Source: CADEDV01 sp036383515 | GTDB taxonomy: Bacteria > Bacteroidota > Bacteroidia > Chitinophagales > Chitinophagaceae | Assembly (NCBI GenBank): GCA_036383515.1 | Contig: DASVOE010000032.1 | Coordinates: forward strand, 1 to 64,000 | DNA: 64,000 nucleotides | Direction of reading: 5' to 3' | Part shown: piece by piece, positions 34,390 to 42,486 of the stretch | How the letters are laid out: each line of letters opens with the position of its first letter | Numbering within the stretch: position 1 is the first letter of the stretch | The notes under the pieces: generated by a model | What the model was told of the DNA's origin: nothing | What the model saw: the letters and a program-made list of their open reading frames with translations, nothing else | Databases searched by the model: none | Position numbers and translations under genes: made by a program

Positions 34390-34533
34390 GGTAGTGTACC
34401 AGTTTGAATTTTTCACGCAAAGGAGCCACTAAGTAATTCAAGACGCAAAGACTGTATCCTTAGCGACTTATTTTCTTTGCCCCTTTGCGTGAAATAAAAA
34501 ATACCTGATAAATTTTGAAACGGGTGCACTACC
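34390..34533. mobile_element. Miniature inverted-repeat element, copy 3 (144 bp)
   Basis: Same family and orientation as 10129-10284. The left end is GGTAGTGTACC and the right end, inwards, GGTAGTGCACC (10 of 11). Flanks AGTTTTCA (34382-34389) and AGTTATCA (34534-34541) match at 7 of 8 bases, an aged target duplication. The internal palindrome of copies 1 and 2 is missing, so this copy is shorter. Non-coding. Confidence 0.85.
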
Positions 34534-34563
34534 AGTTATCACAAACACTACTTCATAAAATGG

Positions 34564-34965
34564 CTATAATTTATTCTGATGAATCACCAATGCATTTCCA
34601 TCGGGATCAGTAATGTGAGCAAACTTGCCCCAGGGTGAGTCATCAATTTTTCCGGGATGAAAACCGTCGTCGCCAAAAATGCCGATCACAATTCCCTTGC
34701 TGTTCAACTGTTCTATTTCTTTTTCGAGATCATCTGTTTCTAAAAAAAGTCCACATAAGGAACCAGCAGCCATTGCTGTTTTATTAAATGGCCACCGGTT
34801 CACCAATGAAATAGTTGTAAGCCTGTCGGGCAAACCCATCTGTATCCATGTTTCACCATTGCCCAGCGAACTTTCCACGATCACTTCAAATCCCAGGTTA
34901 ATATAAAACGCCTTGGCTTTTTGCTGATCGGTAACCGGGATGGAGATGACCTCAATTGATTTCAT
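34564..34965 (-). CDS. VOC-family (glyoxalase-like) protein
   Basis: 133 residues. Two beta-alpha-beta-beta-beta modules are visible: EVISIPVTDQQKAKAFYINLGFEVIVESSLG, and HITDPDGNALVIHQNK at the end. The metal-binding positions typical of VOC enzymes may be present but I do not assign a metal site. It is the last gene of a run of small-domain genes on the minus strand; its start codon overlaps the stop of a VOC gene fragment just upstream. Confidence 0.85.
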   Translation of the reverse strand: MKSIEVISIPVTDQQKAKAFYINLGFEVIVESSLGNGETWIQMGLPDRLTTISLVNRWPFNKTAMAAGSLCGLFLETDDLEKEIEQLNSKGIVIGIFGDDGFHPGKIDDSPWGKFAHITDPDGNALVIHQNKL

Positions 34966-35086
34966 GCGTCGGATTAATTTTTATTGATAGCAGCTGTGGA
35001 TTGATGGTGAATCCTGGTTTGGCAACAAAATCTTTTGACCGGTTGAGATCTTTCACCGGCAGGGTGACAAAATTTTTTGTTGCCAT
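34952..35086 (-). pseudogene. Truncated VOC-family gene remnant (44 codons)
   Basis: The reading frame starts MATKNFVTLPVKDLNRSKDFV, the typical opening of a VOC protein of the glyoxalase/bleomycin resistance superfamily. It then loses the usual FFxxLGF helix and stops after about 44 codons (PGFTINPQL then IKINPTHEIN). The stop overlaps the start of the next VOC gene. It is most easily read as a VOC gene that lost its 3' part by deletion, leaving an out-of-frame junction with the intact neighbour. Confidence 0.65.
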
Positions 35087-35097
35087 AGTTTTAAATT

Positions 35098-35541
35098 TTA
35101 ATTGTTTTCTGCTAACCGTTTTAATTCATCCAACGCTTTGGGCCATGTATTCATAAAATAATCTTTGAAGTCGTCATTGACATCCATATCTACCACGAGA
35201 TTCGTCACACCGTTCTGCTCACTTAATGAGTAATTCTCGTGGGCCCCGGCCCAGCCTTTTACTTTTTCACTCGTGGTGTCTTCCACACCATCTTTTACTT
35301 CACCCAGGTGTTCGAACGACATATATTCATTGGGTTTATTAGCAGCTACAGTACTTACCATGCCCCTGCCATCCGGACCAAGAAATAAGACTTTAGTTCC
35401 TTCTTTCCAATTGTCTGTAACTGCATACGATCCTTCCATAAAGGCGCTGGTCCATTTTCTGTAACTGGCGTCATTCCATAAGGTCTCCCATACTTTTTTC
35501 CGCGGAGCATTGATGCTGGCGGTGAATTTCATTTTTTCCAT
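35098..35541 (-). CDS. SRPBCC/AHSA1-family protein
   Basis: 147 residues. It opens with KFTASINAPRKKVWETLWNDASYRKW, the typical helix-grip entry, and ends with ITH-like helix MNTWPKALDELKRLAEN. SRPBCC folds bind hydrophobic ligands; the AHSA1 type was first seen as Hsp90 co-factor domains, but bacterial versions are often ligand-binding or stress-linked. It is one of several small-domain genes on this strand between 34.5 and 37.8 kb. Confidence 0.85.
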   Translation of the reverse strand: MEKMKFTASINAPRKKVWETLWNDASYRKWTSAFMEGSYAVTDNWKEGTKVLFLGPDGRGMVSTVAANKPNEYMSFEHLGEVKDGVEDTTSEKVKGWAGAHENYSLSEQNGVTNLVVDMDVNDDFKDYFMNTWPKALDELKRLAENN

Positions 35542-35565
35542 AAACTTTATTTTAATGGTTAAAGG

Positions 35566-35949
35566 TTACTTTTTTGATGCTGACTTCTGTTGATTTTCCT
35601 TCACCCTGAATTTTACAATTTTTGTGATCAGGCCAAAGGGGAGGGGTTTATCAATCGGAAATTTTATGGATCCTTTTGCCCCTTCATATATGGACAACTC
35701 TTTTTTAAAAGCTTCGATACCTGAAGGCGCCGGGTAAAATCCGATATGATTTTTGAAAGCTGCGAAATGAACCAGGTTTCCATTCAGCGTGAAAGTAGGT
35801 ATGGCGTAATTAATCGTTTCTGTTGCTGCCGGCGCTGCTTTCTGGATCGTCGCTCTTAATTGTTGCAACATTTCCCTGACAGGCAAAGAGAAACCTGCGA
35901 TATAGTCATCAATGTTTTTTGCCTGCGTTGCTTTCATTGCATTTGCCAT
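35566..35949 (-). CDS. DUF1801 (YdhG-like) protein
   Basis: 127 residues from the ATG at 35949; a TTG two codons upstream is discarded. Motifs are IDDYIAGFSLPVREMLQQLRATI, then ATETINYAIPTFTLNGNLVHFAAFKNHIGFYPAPSGIEAF and the closing GSIKFPIDKPLPFGLITKIVKFRV. The family has been linked to iron handling in Gram-positive bacteria but its role is not settled here. The C-terminal basic tail KKSASKK-like end is common in the family. It is a paralog of the longer DUF1801 protein at 18693. Confidence 0.85.
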   Translation of the reverse strand: MANAMKATQAKNIDDYIAGFSLPVREMLQQLRATIQKAAPAATETINYAIPTFTLNGNLVHFAAFKNHIGFYPAPSGIEAFKKELSIYEGAKGSIKFPIDKPLPFGLITKIVKFRVKENQQKSASKK

Positions 35950-36013
35950 ATACAAAGATTTAGGATTGCTAAATTTTTTTCGTTACTAAAACTATTGCCG
36001 ATTGGTTATCAAT

Positions 36014-36505
36014 TTACATATAACTCATCGCAGGATATCCCAGCAATCTTCTCCACAAGGCAATTTGCCCGATACAACTGGCTTCACGGTAACTCATAAA
36101 AGTGACTAGGTCGTAATACGTCATCTTCATGCCGGGCATCATCTCAAACGATTCATCCAGTTTTTCGTCAGCTATATTTATTAACGCATCCTTTAGTAAA
36201 GGAGTAATCGTATCCCAATCTTTTTTATAAACAGACAGTGAAGGATACACAACATCATCCTGGATTCCTTTATTGTTTTTAAACAGGTCATCTGCTGCTG
36301 GTTTGTTCTTAATGCCGAACATATTAGCTATTTCATAGCGCTGCTGCACCAGGCTTCCGGCGAGCCATGCAATATGATTGACCTTTGTGTTGAGCCGGTT
36401 ATGAGTGTCTTTATCGGAAATGCCATCCAAAACGTTGCCGAAATATTTTGTTTGAATATCATACAAAACAATAAGTGAGATCATTCTTTGGGTCTTTGTT
36501 TCCAT
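36014..36505 (-). CDS. DinB-family protein (long form)
   Basis: 163 residues from the ATG at 36505. The four-helix DinB fold shows ISLIVLYDIQTKYFGNVLDGISDKDTHNRLNTKVNHIAWLAGSLVQQRYEI, where the conserved NHIAWLAG helix carries a His that can bind metal, and a last helix in ASCIGQIALWRRLLGYPAMSYM. DinB/YfiT proteins are metal-dependent enzymes or thiol transferases of mostly unknown substrate. It is followed upstream by a small HMA-fold protein and another DinB protein. Confidence 0.8.
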   Translation of the reverse strand: METKTQRMISLIVLYDIQTKYFGNVLDGISDKDTHNRLNTKVNHIAWLAGSLVQQRYEIANMFGIKNKPAADDLFKNNKGIQDDVVYPSLSVYKKDWDTITPLLKDALINIADEKLDESFEMMPGMKMTYYDLVTFMSYREASCIGQIALWRRLLGYPAMSYM

Positions 36506-36539
36506 ATTCGTTTTATTAGGTGTGAAATAATTTTTATTC

Positions 36540-36749
36540 TTACTCAAGGATATTACAGGCAAAGCCATTTTCCTTTACGATCTCCATCACTTTGCCCGGG
36601 ATAAAATTTTTGCCTTCTATCCTTAGCACTTTATCACAATCGTGCATATCAAAGTTGATCCTGTTGCCGGGAAAATGATACAGCAACAAATTCACCAGTT
36701 CTCTTGCTTTATCAGGACATTCCACATTGGTTTTAAAAACTTCTATCAT
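36540..36749 (-). CDS. Small HMA-fold-like protein, 69 aa
   Basis: A short protein with the ferredoxin-like beta-alpha-beta pattern of heavy-metal-associated domains: IEVFKTNVECPDKARELVNLLLYHFPGNRINFDMHDCDKVLRIEGKN, then a second helix VMEIVKENGFACNI. The usual HMA CxxC is absent (single Cys in VECPD), so metal binding is uncertain. The same strand and close spacing tie it to the two DinB genes. I know similar short proteins in Bacteroidota as hypotheticals. Confidence 0.6.
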   Translation of the reverse strand: MIEVFKTNVECPDKARELVNLLLYHFPGNRINFDMHDCDKVLRIEGKNFIPGKVMEIVKENGFACNILE

Positions 36750-36778
36750 CGCTCAAAGGATTTCCATTTATGAATTGG

Positions 36779-37318
36779 TTAATAAGCTATGGATTCGCTT
36801 TTCAGTTTTTTATAAATTACTTCAACCTGGTGGGTATGTCTTATTGTATGAACGTTCACAAAACTCAACCATTCAAAACGGGTAAGTGGCCCCAGGTTAG
36901 GCATTTTAAAATCCATACAAAGCAAGGATAGATCTGATGTCGTTGCTATTTCCTGCAGCTCTTCCATTATTTTAGAAAGTGAACCGATGATCTCCTTTTT
37001 AGCAGGAGGAGCGTCCGAAGGAACTATCCAGGGAGGTGATTTCATTTTGATAGAATAATCGAGGAATATTTTTTTTAGCATATCTACATTTTCATTAACC
37101 GGCCGTTTTGCTTCGGCAGCAGAACCACGCAAGGTTTTAACGGCACCACCGTTTGCTTTTATCAGGTGCTCTGCTGTTTGAGCGGCTGTCCAACTGTCTT
37201 CAAAAGGAACGGTGTGCAATTCTTTTTCGTCAAAAGAACCGAGCACTTGCAGCAGGGCCGTAGCGGTAGTATTTAGCGAAGCGATCAGCTCTTCTTTATT
37301 AAATTCTTGTGTTGTCAT
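36779..37318 (-). CDS. DinB-family protein (short form)
   Basis: 179 residues. The DinB core is in ATALLQVLGSFDEKELHTVPFEDSWTAAQTAEHLIKANGGAVKTL, with the conserved AEHLIKA helix carrying the metal-type His, and a final RFEWLSFVNVHTIRHTHQVEVIYKKL, whose His-x-x-x-His pair is typical of the metal site. This is a yfiT/DinB thiol-S-transferase-like fold; substrate unknown. Gene order with the small HMA protein and the other DinB gene suggests a co-transcribed set. Confidence 0.85.
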   Translation of the reverse strand: MTTQEFNKEELIASLNTTATALLQVLGSFDEKELHTVPFEDSWTAAQTAEHLIKANGGAVKTLRGSAAEAKRPVNENVDMLKKIFLDYSIKMKSPPWIVPSDAPPAKKEIIGSLSKIMEELQEIATTSDLSLLCMDFKMPNLGPLTRFEWLSFVNVHTIRHTHQVEVIYKKLKSESIAY

Positions 37319-37375
37319 ACATAGTATATTTGATATTTGCCGATTGGTTTAGACTCTTTGATTGTATTTTATAGT

Positions 37376-37798
37376 TCAATTTTCTTTTGTAGTATCCAGT
37401 TTCACCATACACAAAACATCCGTTTCGTTTTTGTACCATTCCACGCAAAAAGAATTCATATCCAGCCGCGGGTCAGCCAGCAATTGCTGAAAGATTTCGC
37501 CGATAGCCGGTATTCTTTTTTGCCACCCGGTTATTAATTCAGTTAAATAAGTTCCTTTTTGAATGGTTATTGTCTCACATCCGTATTGCTCACCTTCACC
37601 GTTATATTTTTCCTGTACAGCTGCTTTGTAAATAATAGTGCCCCTGCCTCCGGGTTGTGATAATCCAAAAAATGTTCTTCCTTCTCTCGTAGGTAATAAC
37701 TTTTCGAGTTTCTCAAACGCTTCCATAATGCCTTGCGGAAATGAAGTAGCGGTAATGCAGAAAACCCTGATATCATCTTTAAGCTGAAAAATTTCCAT
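37376..37798 (-). CDS. GyrI-like/effector-binding domain protein
   Basis: 140 residues from the ATG at 37798; an earlier in-frame start at 37885 would add 29 residues that lack any fold signal. The region MEIFQLKDDIRVFCITATSFPQGIMEAFEKLEKLLPTREGRTFFGLSQPGGRGTIIYKAAV resembles the GyrI-like (AraC effector-binding) domain, and GTYLTELITGWQKRIPAIGEIFQQLL is a helix typical of it. Such stand-alone domains bind small hydrophobic or cationic drugs. It diverges from the GlxA-family regulator at 37950, a possible regulatory partner. Confidence 0.6.
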   Translation of the reverse strand: MEIFQLKDDIRVFCITATSFPQGIMEAFEKLEKLLPTREGRTFFGLSQPGGRGTIIYKAAVQEKYNGEGEQYGCETITIQKGTYLTELITGWQKRIPAIGEIFQQLLADPRLDMNSFCVEWYKNETDVLCMVKLDTTKEN

Positions 37799-37949
37799 AT
37801 CCTTAGCTTTTGAAAACAAACCTACAATCTTCTGTTGGCCCCTGCAGGGTGCAAAAACGCCAATTTCAGGGGTTGATTCCGACACCTGTATTAATTAACT
37901 TTGGTTGGATAAAATCAAAACCATAATTCATTTTATCAAACACTTTCCA

Positions 37950-38933
37950 ATGAAACATATCTCAATTATCGTTCCGCATGGTCATACCAGCCTTCCTAAT
38001 ATTGATGGCACGCACCAGATATTTTCCGAGGTCAATAATTTTTGTGAAACAATGGGTCGCCCTGCTGCGTTCAACATTCAACTGGTGGGACTTTCCCATC
38101 ATATCAGCCAACGAAATGGTTTATATACGATAGAACCGGATGTACTGGCAGCTGATATAAAAAAAACAGATCTCATTATTATACCGGCGATGCATGGCAA
38201 TATGCAAAAGGCTATCGAACTGAATAAAGATTTTCTTCCCTGGATCGTACAACACTATCATGCTGGTGCAGAAATAGCCTGTTTCTGTATTGGCTCTTTC
38301 TTTTTAGCGGCTACCGGTTTATTAAAAGGAAAAAAATGTGCTACCCATTGGGTGGCGGCCAATGAATTCAGGAGACTGTTCCCCGATGTGAACCTGGTGG
38401 ATGATAAAATAATGACAGAAGAAGATGGTATTTATACCAGTGGCGGAGCTTATTCTTTTTTAAATCTTATCGTTTATCTCATTGAAAAATATACAGGCCG
38501 TGATATGGCTATTCTTATTGCCAAGGCTTTTATGGTGGATATAGACCGTCAAAGTCAATCGCCTTTTATCATTTTCAGCGGACAAAAAGCGCATGAAGAT
38601 GAACCTATCAAAAAAGCACAGGAGTTCATTGAAAATAATTTCCAGGATAAAATATCGGTAGACCAGCTGGCTATGCAATTATGTATTGGCCGCCGCAACC
38701 TGGAACGACGGTTTAAAAAAGCAACTGCCAATACCGTCGTAGAATATATACAACGGGTAAAAGTAGAAGTTGCCAAGAAAGGTTTTGAAACCAGCCGGAA
38801 AAATATCAACGAAGTGATGTATGAAGTAGGTTATACCGATACCAAAGCTTTCCGGACAGTGTTTAAAAAGATCACCGGATTATCGCCGCTGGAATACAGG
38901 AATAAATATAACAGGGAAGCGGTGATGGCTTGA
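37950..38933 (+). CDS. GlxA-family transcriptional regulator (DJ-1/PfpI + AraC HTH)
   Basis: 327 residues from the ATG at 37950 (a TTG 15 codons earlier is rejected). The N-terminal DJ-1/PfpI domain (about 1-180) starts KHISIIVPHGHTSLPNIDGTHQIF and carries the nucleophile-elbow cysteine in EIACFCIGSFFLAATG. The C-terminal AraC-type double HTH (about 215-315) has GRRNLERRFKKATANTVVEYIQRVKVE and NEVMYEVGYTDTKAFRTVFKKITGLSPLEYR. These proteins are activators that sense small molecules. It is divergent from the GyrI-like gene. Confidence 0.93.
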   Translation: MKHISIIVPHGHTSLPNIDGTHQIFSEVNNFCETMGRPAAFNIQLVGLSHHISQRNGLYTIEPDVLAADIKKTDLIIIPAMHGNMQKAIELNKDFLPWIVQHYHAGAEIACFCIGSFFLAATGLLKGKKCATHWVAANEFRRLFPDVNLVDDKIMTEEDGIYTSGGAYSFLNLIVYLIEKYTGRDMAILIAKAFMVDIDRQSQSPFIIFSGQKAHEDEPIKKAQEFIENNFQDKISVDQLAMQLCIGRRNLERRFKKATANTVVEYIQRVKVEVAKKGFETSRKNINEVMYEVGYTDTKAFRTVFKKITGLSPLEYRNKYNREAVMA

Positions 38934-39116
38934 TGGGCTTTCCCGAATCGCTGCAAGCGATAATATAAAGTTGCGAAACTGCAAGTTTTCGCAGAGCTGG
39001 GATTGAAAGGATTAGACAAGATGTTCGACGCCTTACCACGTCAGAAGTTAATTTGGAATTTCTAAATAAGATGATCATTTCAAAGATCCTTGAAATGAGT
39101 CATATCGAAGAGTTTA

Positions 39117-40151
39117 TTAAAGTGGTTGCCAATTTCGAATGTGAATTTTTCCTGTGGTCAAATTTATATTGTTTCCCCGTGAGTCTTGAACTTGTGTTGT
39201 AAATATCGCATCAAGGTTTCGGTGAGCGGTGTCAAGACTTGTTAGAGTTATATTACTCCCAAGTAGCGGATAATATCGATTGTCAAAATCATGATGATTA
39301 TAACTAAAAAGATAATGTTGAGAAGAGATAGTCTGATTGTACATATTAGAAGGCTGCAAAGGATATGTCCCTGTGCCCTGAGAAAGAGGAATATTAAAAA
39401 CAAAGTTTCTCCCACCAGCCCAAAAAATGTTACGTGAATATGAACTTAAATATTGAGGGCATTCTCCCAAATCTTCAGGATACCCCATTGCTCTTACTTC
39501 CAGGAATGAATACAAAGGAGACCCAATATATAATGTTACTTTTGAAAACACTCCATTCGCATACCAGTTGGTTCCATTGATATTTGAACTTATGTAAGAG
39601 CCATCAAAATAAGAAAGAGAAGACTTTACGAGTTTTACATCGTTCAATAGGCCATTAGTTAAGGTCATTGTTTCATGCTGATCTCGAGAATATCCGGTTA
39701 CATTAAAAGTCCCGGATATTTTTCCTGTAAGTGTATCTAATTTAGAAATTGTTATAGTGCCCCCCGTGGTCGGGCTTATTAAATCACAAAAATATATATC
39801 CTCTCCAGAGCTATTCCCATTCATAATGGTTTGAACAATTTCTAATCCATTATTTTCATTCGAATTAATTGTATATGTTTTTAATTGTAAAATTGTATCA
39901 AGCGTAATAAAAAAACGTAGTTCAATGTTGCTGTTTTGGTCAATTGCTGTCATTGATAAGACTTTGTCTTTTGTGTAATACACCGCTTTGTAGTTACATG
40001 CAATCCAGGGCTCATTATTAATTGTGGCAGAAAAAATTCCATCGCTAACCGGGTTACAAGTTCTTAAGGTACTATTACTGGGATTATCTTTTTTGCATTT
40101 TGAAAGGAATAAAACTGCAGAAATCAATACAATAAAATTAATAATTTTCAT
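39117..40151 (-). CDS. Lipoprotein with two DUF6252-like beta domains
   Basis: 344 residues. The signal ends in a lipobox-like LSKC (Cys19), so it is probably a lipoprotein. Two beta domains can be seen: the first from SDGIFSATINNEPWIACNY, the second from GSYISSNINGTNWYANGVF. Both end with a repeated strand pattern (GGTITISKLDTLTGKISGTFNV and SNITLTSLDTAHRNLDAIFTTQV), so they are a duplicated domain of the DUF6252 type. Function unknown, surface or periplasmic. It lies next to a decayed regulator copy. Confidence 0.7.
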   Translation of the reverse strand: MKIINFIVLISAVLFLSKCKKDNPSNSTLRTCNPVSDGIFSATINNEPWIACNYKAVYYTKDKVLSMTAIDQNSNIELRFFITLDTILQLKTYTINSNENNGLEIVQTIMNGNSSGEDIYFCDLISPTTGGTITISKLDTLTGKISGTFNVTGYSRDQHETMTLTNGLLNDVKLVKSSLSYFDGSYISSNINGTNWYANGVFSKVTLYIGSPLYSFLEVRAMGYPEDLGECPQYLSSYSRNIFWAGGRNFVFNIPLSQGTGTYPLQPSNMYNQTISSQHYLFSYNHHDFDNRYYPLLGSNITLTSLDTAHRNLDAIFTTQVQDSRGNNINLTTGKIHIRNWQPL

Positions 40152-40342
40152 AGAGGTATAAATTTTGTTTCAAATTTGACTCTGAAGATACTTATATTGC
40201 TGCCAACGGCTTGTAGTCAACACGTAAATTTATGACACTCACCTTGCCTTTGCAAGAAAAAGGATCATTGATTTTCAAATTTTTGGTTTTCGCCACTCCC
40301 TCTTCGTCGAATCAATTGTTTGAAAATTGTGATTTAAAACCC

Positions 40343-40621
40343 TCAGATCAGCTTATGCTCGTACGCATGTTTCACTAACCCGATTACCGAATGGGTGTTT
40401 GTTTTGCGAAAGATATTTTTGCGGTTCGTTTCTGCCGTTCGTTCGTTGATGAATAATGCTTCGGCAATTTGTTTGTTATTGAATTCTTTTTCGATCAACC
40501 GGATGATCTCTATTTCACGGCAGGTAAGATGGGCTTCTTCATTTTGTTTTTTGCGCTGGCTGCTGCGCTTCAGTTCATCGATCACCTCTTTACTGAAATA
40601 AATGCCACCCGCAGCGAGTCT
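40343..40621 (-). pseudogene. Degenerate 3' copy of the LuxR-type response regulator
   Basis: This is a partial duplicate of the C-terminal half of the intact regulator at 44453-45094, from EVIDELKRSSQRKK to the last codons EHKLI, plus its 3' flank (to about 40220). The HTH region is preserved but several key residues changed (for example INERTAETNRK against ISERTVETHRK, and TCREIE against TGREIE). The receiver domain is absent. The copy ends where an unrelated sequence with a signal-peptide fragment begins (about 40622). It is not expected to be functional as a regulator. Confidence 0.75.
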
Positions 40622-40695
40622 TTTCTGTCACAGGCAATCACTACCATACTGTAAAAGAATAACAGCACTGCGATTTTTATAAAATGATTATTCAT
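40582..40695 (-). pseudogene. Lipoprotein signal-peptide remnant fused to the duplicated copy
   Basis: The frame starts MNNHFIKIAVLLFFYSMVVIACDRK, a normal lipoprotein signal with lipobox VIAC (Cys22), then runs into the duplicated segment in another frame (KDSLRVAFISVKR) and stops. The breakpoint is about 40621. It looks like the 5' end of an unknown lipoprotein gene that was joined to the regulator copy by a deletion. Confidence 0.55.
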
Positions 40696-40866
40696 GGTGC
40701 AAGATGTTTGATGTAAGTTCCTCTTTTTTACAGGCAGACCTCAATCCGTCAATAATTATACTTTTCACAATTATCAAAATGGATTAACTTTAAAATACCC
40801 CTCGCGGGAATCCTGCCCCGTCCTTTGAAGCCTGACGGATTATCTTCATCATTTAAACCATTTATT

Positions 40867-41193
40867 ATGTCACAAAAGATCTTTATTACCAATTTCACTT
40901 TCAGTGTAAGTCCTGAAGAATTTAAAACAATGGCCGCCCAGCTGGGTCCTGCTTTTGCAGAAGTGCCCGGCTGTCAATGGAAGATATGGCTGATCGATGA
41001 AGCTAAAAAAGAAGCAGGCGCTGTTTACCTGTTTAAAGACGAAATGGCATTAGAAAATTTCAAAGCCAGCCCGCTGGTGGCTTCTGTGCTTTCACATCCA
41101 GCCCTAAGCAATTTTGAATTACGGGAAAGAGATATTCTTAAAGAAGTGAGTGAAGTAACCCATGCGCCATTGATGGCAGAAGCGATGGCTTAG
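40867..41193 (+). CDS. YdhR-like (dimeric alpha/beta barrel) protein, 108 aa
   Basis: From the ATG at 40867. A dimeric alpha/beta-barrel (ABM/YdhR-like monooxygenase) fold is suggested by QKIFITNFTFSVSPEEFKTMAAQLGPAFAEVPGCQWKIWLIDEAKKEAGAVYLFKDEMALENF, where the first strand, helix, and GAVYLF strand are typical. The C-terminal part is helical and ends in MAEAMA. Function unknown; such proteins often handle small aromatic or quinone substrates. It is a lone gene. Confidence 0.75.
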   Translation: MSQKIFITNFTFSVSPEEFKTMAAQLGPAFAEVPGCQWKIWLIDEAKKEAGAVYLFKDEMALENFKASPLVASVLSHPALSNFELRERDILKEVSEVTHAPLMAEAMA

Positions 41194-41615
41194 TTTAAAT
41201 TTTATAATTGTATAAGTAACGGCGAAAATTCTTTAGTTCGTGTTGCCGGCAGAAGATACTTTATCAAACTAAGTATACCGGCAACGGGATAAAGAACTTA
41301 CCTACTGCCGGGCAGGTGCCAACCCAAGGCAATGAACCGCTACAGCAATCGTCAATTATTTTTTAGAGATAAGTAGTGCAATTGCTTTCTTCATTCTATG
41401 TTCAAAGTGTTCTTGCATGCCGGGGGTTGGCTTTGCCAAACCCCGGCATGACCGTTGCTGATTGACGAGGGAAGACCCCGGTAGTACCGAATCCTTTTCA
41501 GGGTCAGACAATACACCTATAGTTTAAAACATTGACCATGAAGCCCGACACGATAAAGTCAGCGCTTTTGAAAATATTCTTTTTCATTATTATAGTAAAA
41601 GAATGCTATTAGTTT
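41194..41615. other. Gene-free interval, 422 bp, with strong hairpins
   Basis: No protein gene seen. A long hairpin lies at 41416-41450. An inverted pair GTTGCCGG/CCGGCAAC occurs at about 41243-41287. A short CCTG-type palindrome lies around 41310. These are palindromic repeats rather than clear terminators, as no T-run follows. Confidence 0.5.
41416..41450. repeat. Near-perfect 16-bp-stem palindromic unit
   Basis: The arm CATGCCGGGGGTTGGC (41416-41431) faces GCCAAACCCCGGCATG (41435-41450) across a 3-base loop, 15 of 16 pairs with one G-T. It is likely a dispersed palindromic repeat. It is about 220 bp past the YdhR-like gene and 165 bp from the convergent VOC gene, with no T-run. Confidence 0.6.
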
Positions 41616-42467
41616 TCAGGAAATGGAGGCTTGTACAATCTGTTCAATATTTAATTTCCTCATAGCCATAAATGCTTGTGCTGCCTTACCTGCTTTAGCG
41701 GGGTCACTCATGACCTTACCTAATATAGTGGGGATGATTTGCCAGGACACACCAAATTTATCTTTCAGCCATCCGCACATGCTTTCTTCCCCGCTTTCAG
41801 TAAGCTTTTCCCAGTAATAATCTATTTCTTCCTGCGTTTCGCAGTGTATCGTTAATGATACACCTTCGGTAAAAGTAAAGCTGTGTGCCGCTGCACTTTC
41901 CATCAGCATAAGCTTCTGGCCGTTGAAGGTGAGTTGTGCATGTTTTACATTGCCTTCTTTATCCGGTAGCTCATTCGTACCATAACGAAGAACACCATCA
42001 ACTTTCGGATCTTTAAAAATTGATGAATAGTGAGCAATAGCTTCATCTGCCCGTTCATATTGTTTGCCGGTAAATAGCAGGCAGGGTGTTATTTTCTGAC
42101 CCACATCATTTATTTTGCCTAAAGCCAATTGCCAGGAGATACCATACTTATCGGTTATCCATCCATATTTTTCGCTCCAGGGATATTTATCCAATGGCAT
42201 CATCACGGTGCCTTCTTTATTGAATGCATTCCAGATATTGTTCAACTCCTGTTCTTTTTCACAGATATAATAAAAAGAAATGGAGGCATTGGGTTGGTAC
42301 ATCGGACCTCCATCCAACAAAGTGATACTTTGTCCGGAAACATCAATACCTGTTACAATAGGTGACCGTGCAGTAATTTTTGCATCGGCAAAAATAGAAC
42401 AGTATAACGTGGCAGCTTCTTTTGCCTGGCCGTTAAACCAAAGGCAGGGAGTTATTTTCTCTTTCAT
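41616..42467 (-). CDS. PhnB-like double VOC-domain protein
   Basis: 283 residues. Two tandem 3-dmu-9_3-mt (PhnB) domains: the first from KITPCLWFNGQAKEAATLYCSIF, with MMPLDKYPWSEKYGWITDKYGISWQLAL, and the second from KITPCLLFTGKQYERADEAIAHYSSIF, with MCGWLKDKFGVSWQIIPTIL. Such doubled proteins are common in this phylum and are often called 3-demethylubiquinone-9 methyltransferase-like, but they are not methyltransferases. A promoter-like TAGGTTTGC lies upstream (42487-42495). Confidence 0.88.
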   Translation of the reverse strand: MKEKITPCLWFNGQAKEAATLYCSIFADAKITARSPIVTGIDVSGQSITLLDGGPMYQPNASISFYYICEKEQELNNIWNAFNKEGTVMMPLDKYPWSEKYGWITDKYGISWQLALGKINDVGQKITPCLLFTGKQYERADEAIAHYSSIFKDPKVDGVLRYGTNELPDKEGNVKHAQLTFNGQKLMLMESAAAHSFTFTEGVSLTIHCETQEEIDYYWEKLTESGEESMCGWLKDKFGVSWQIIPTILGKVMSDPAKAGKAAQAFMAMRKLNIEQIVQASIS

Positions 42468-42486
42468 TTTTAATATTTATTTATAT

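Noticed and set aside
38934..39116. Short plus-strand coding fragments in the gap after the GlxA gene
   Set aside because: Two frames give protein-like stretches but no start, no family and early stops; only short inverted pairs are present.
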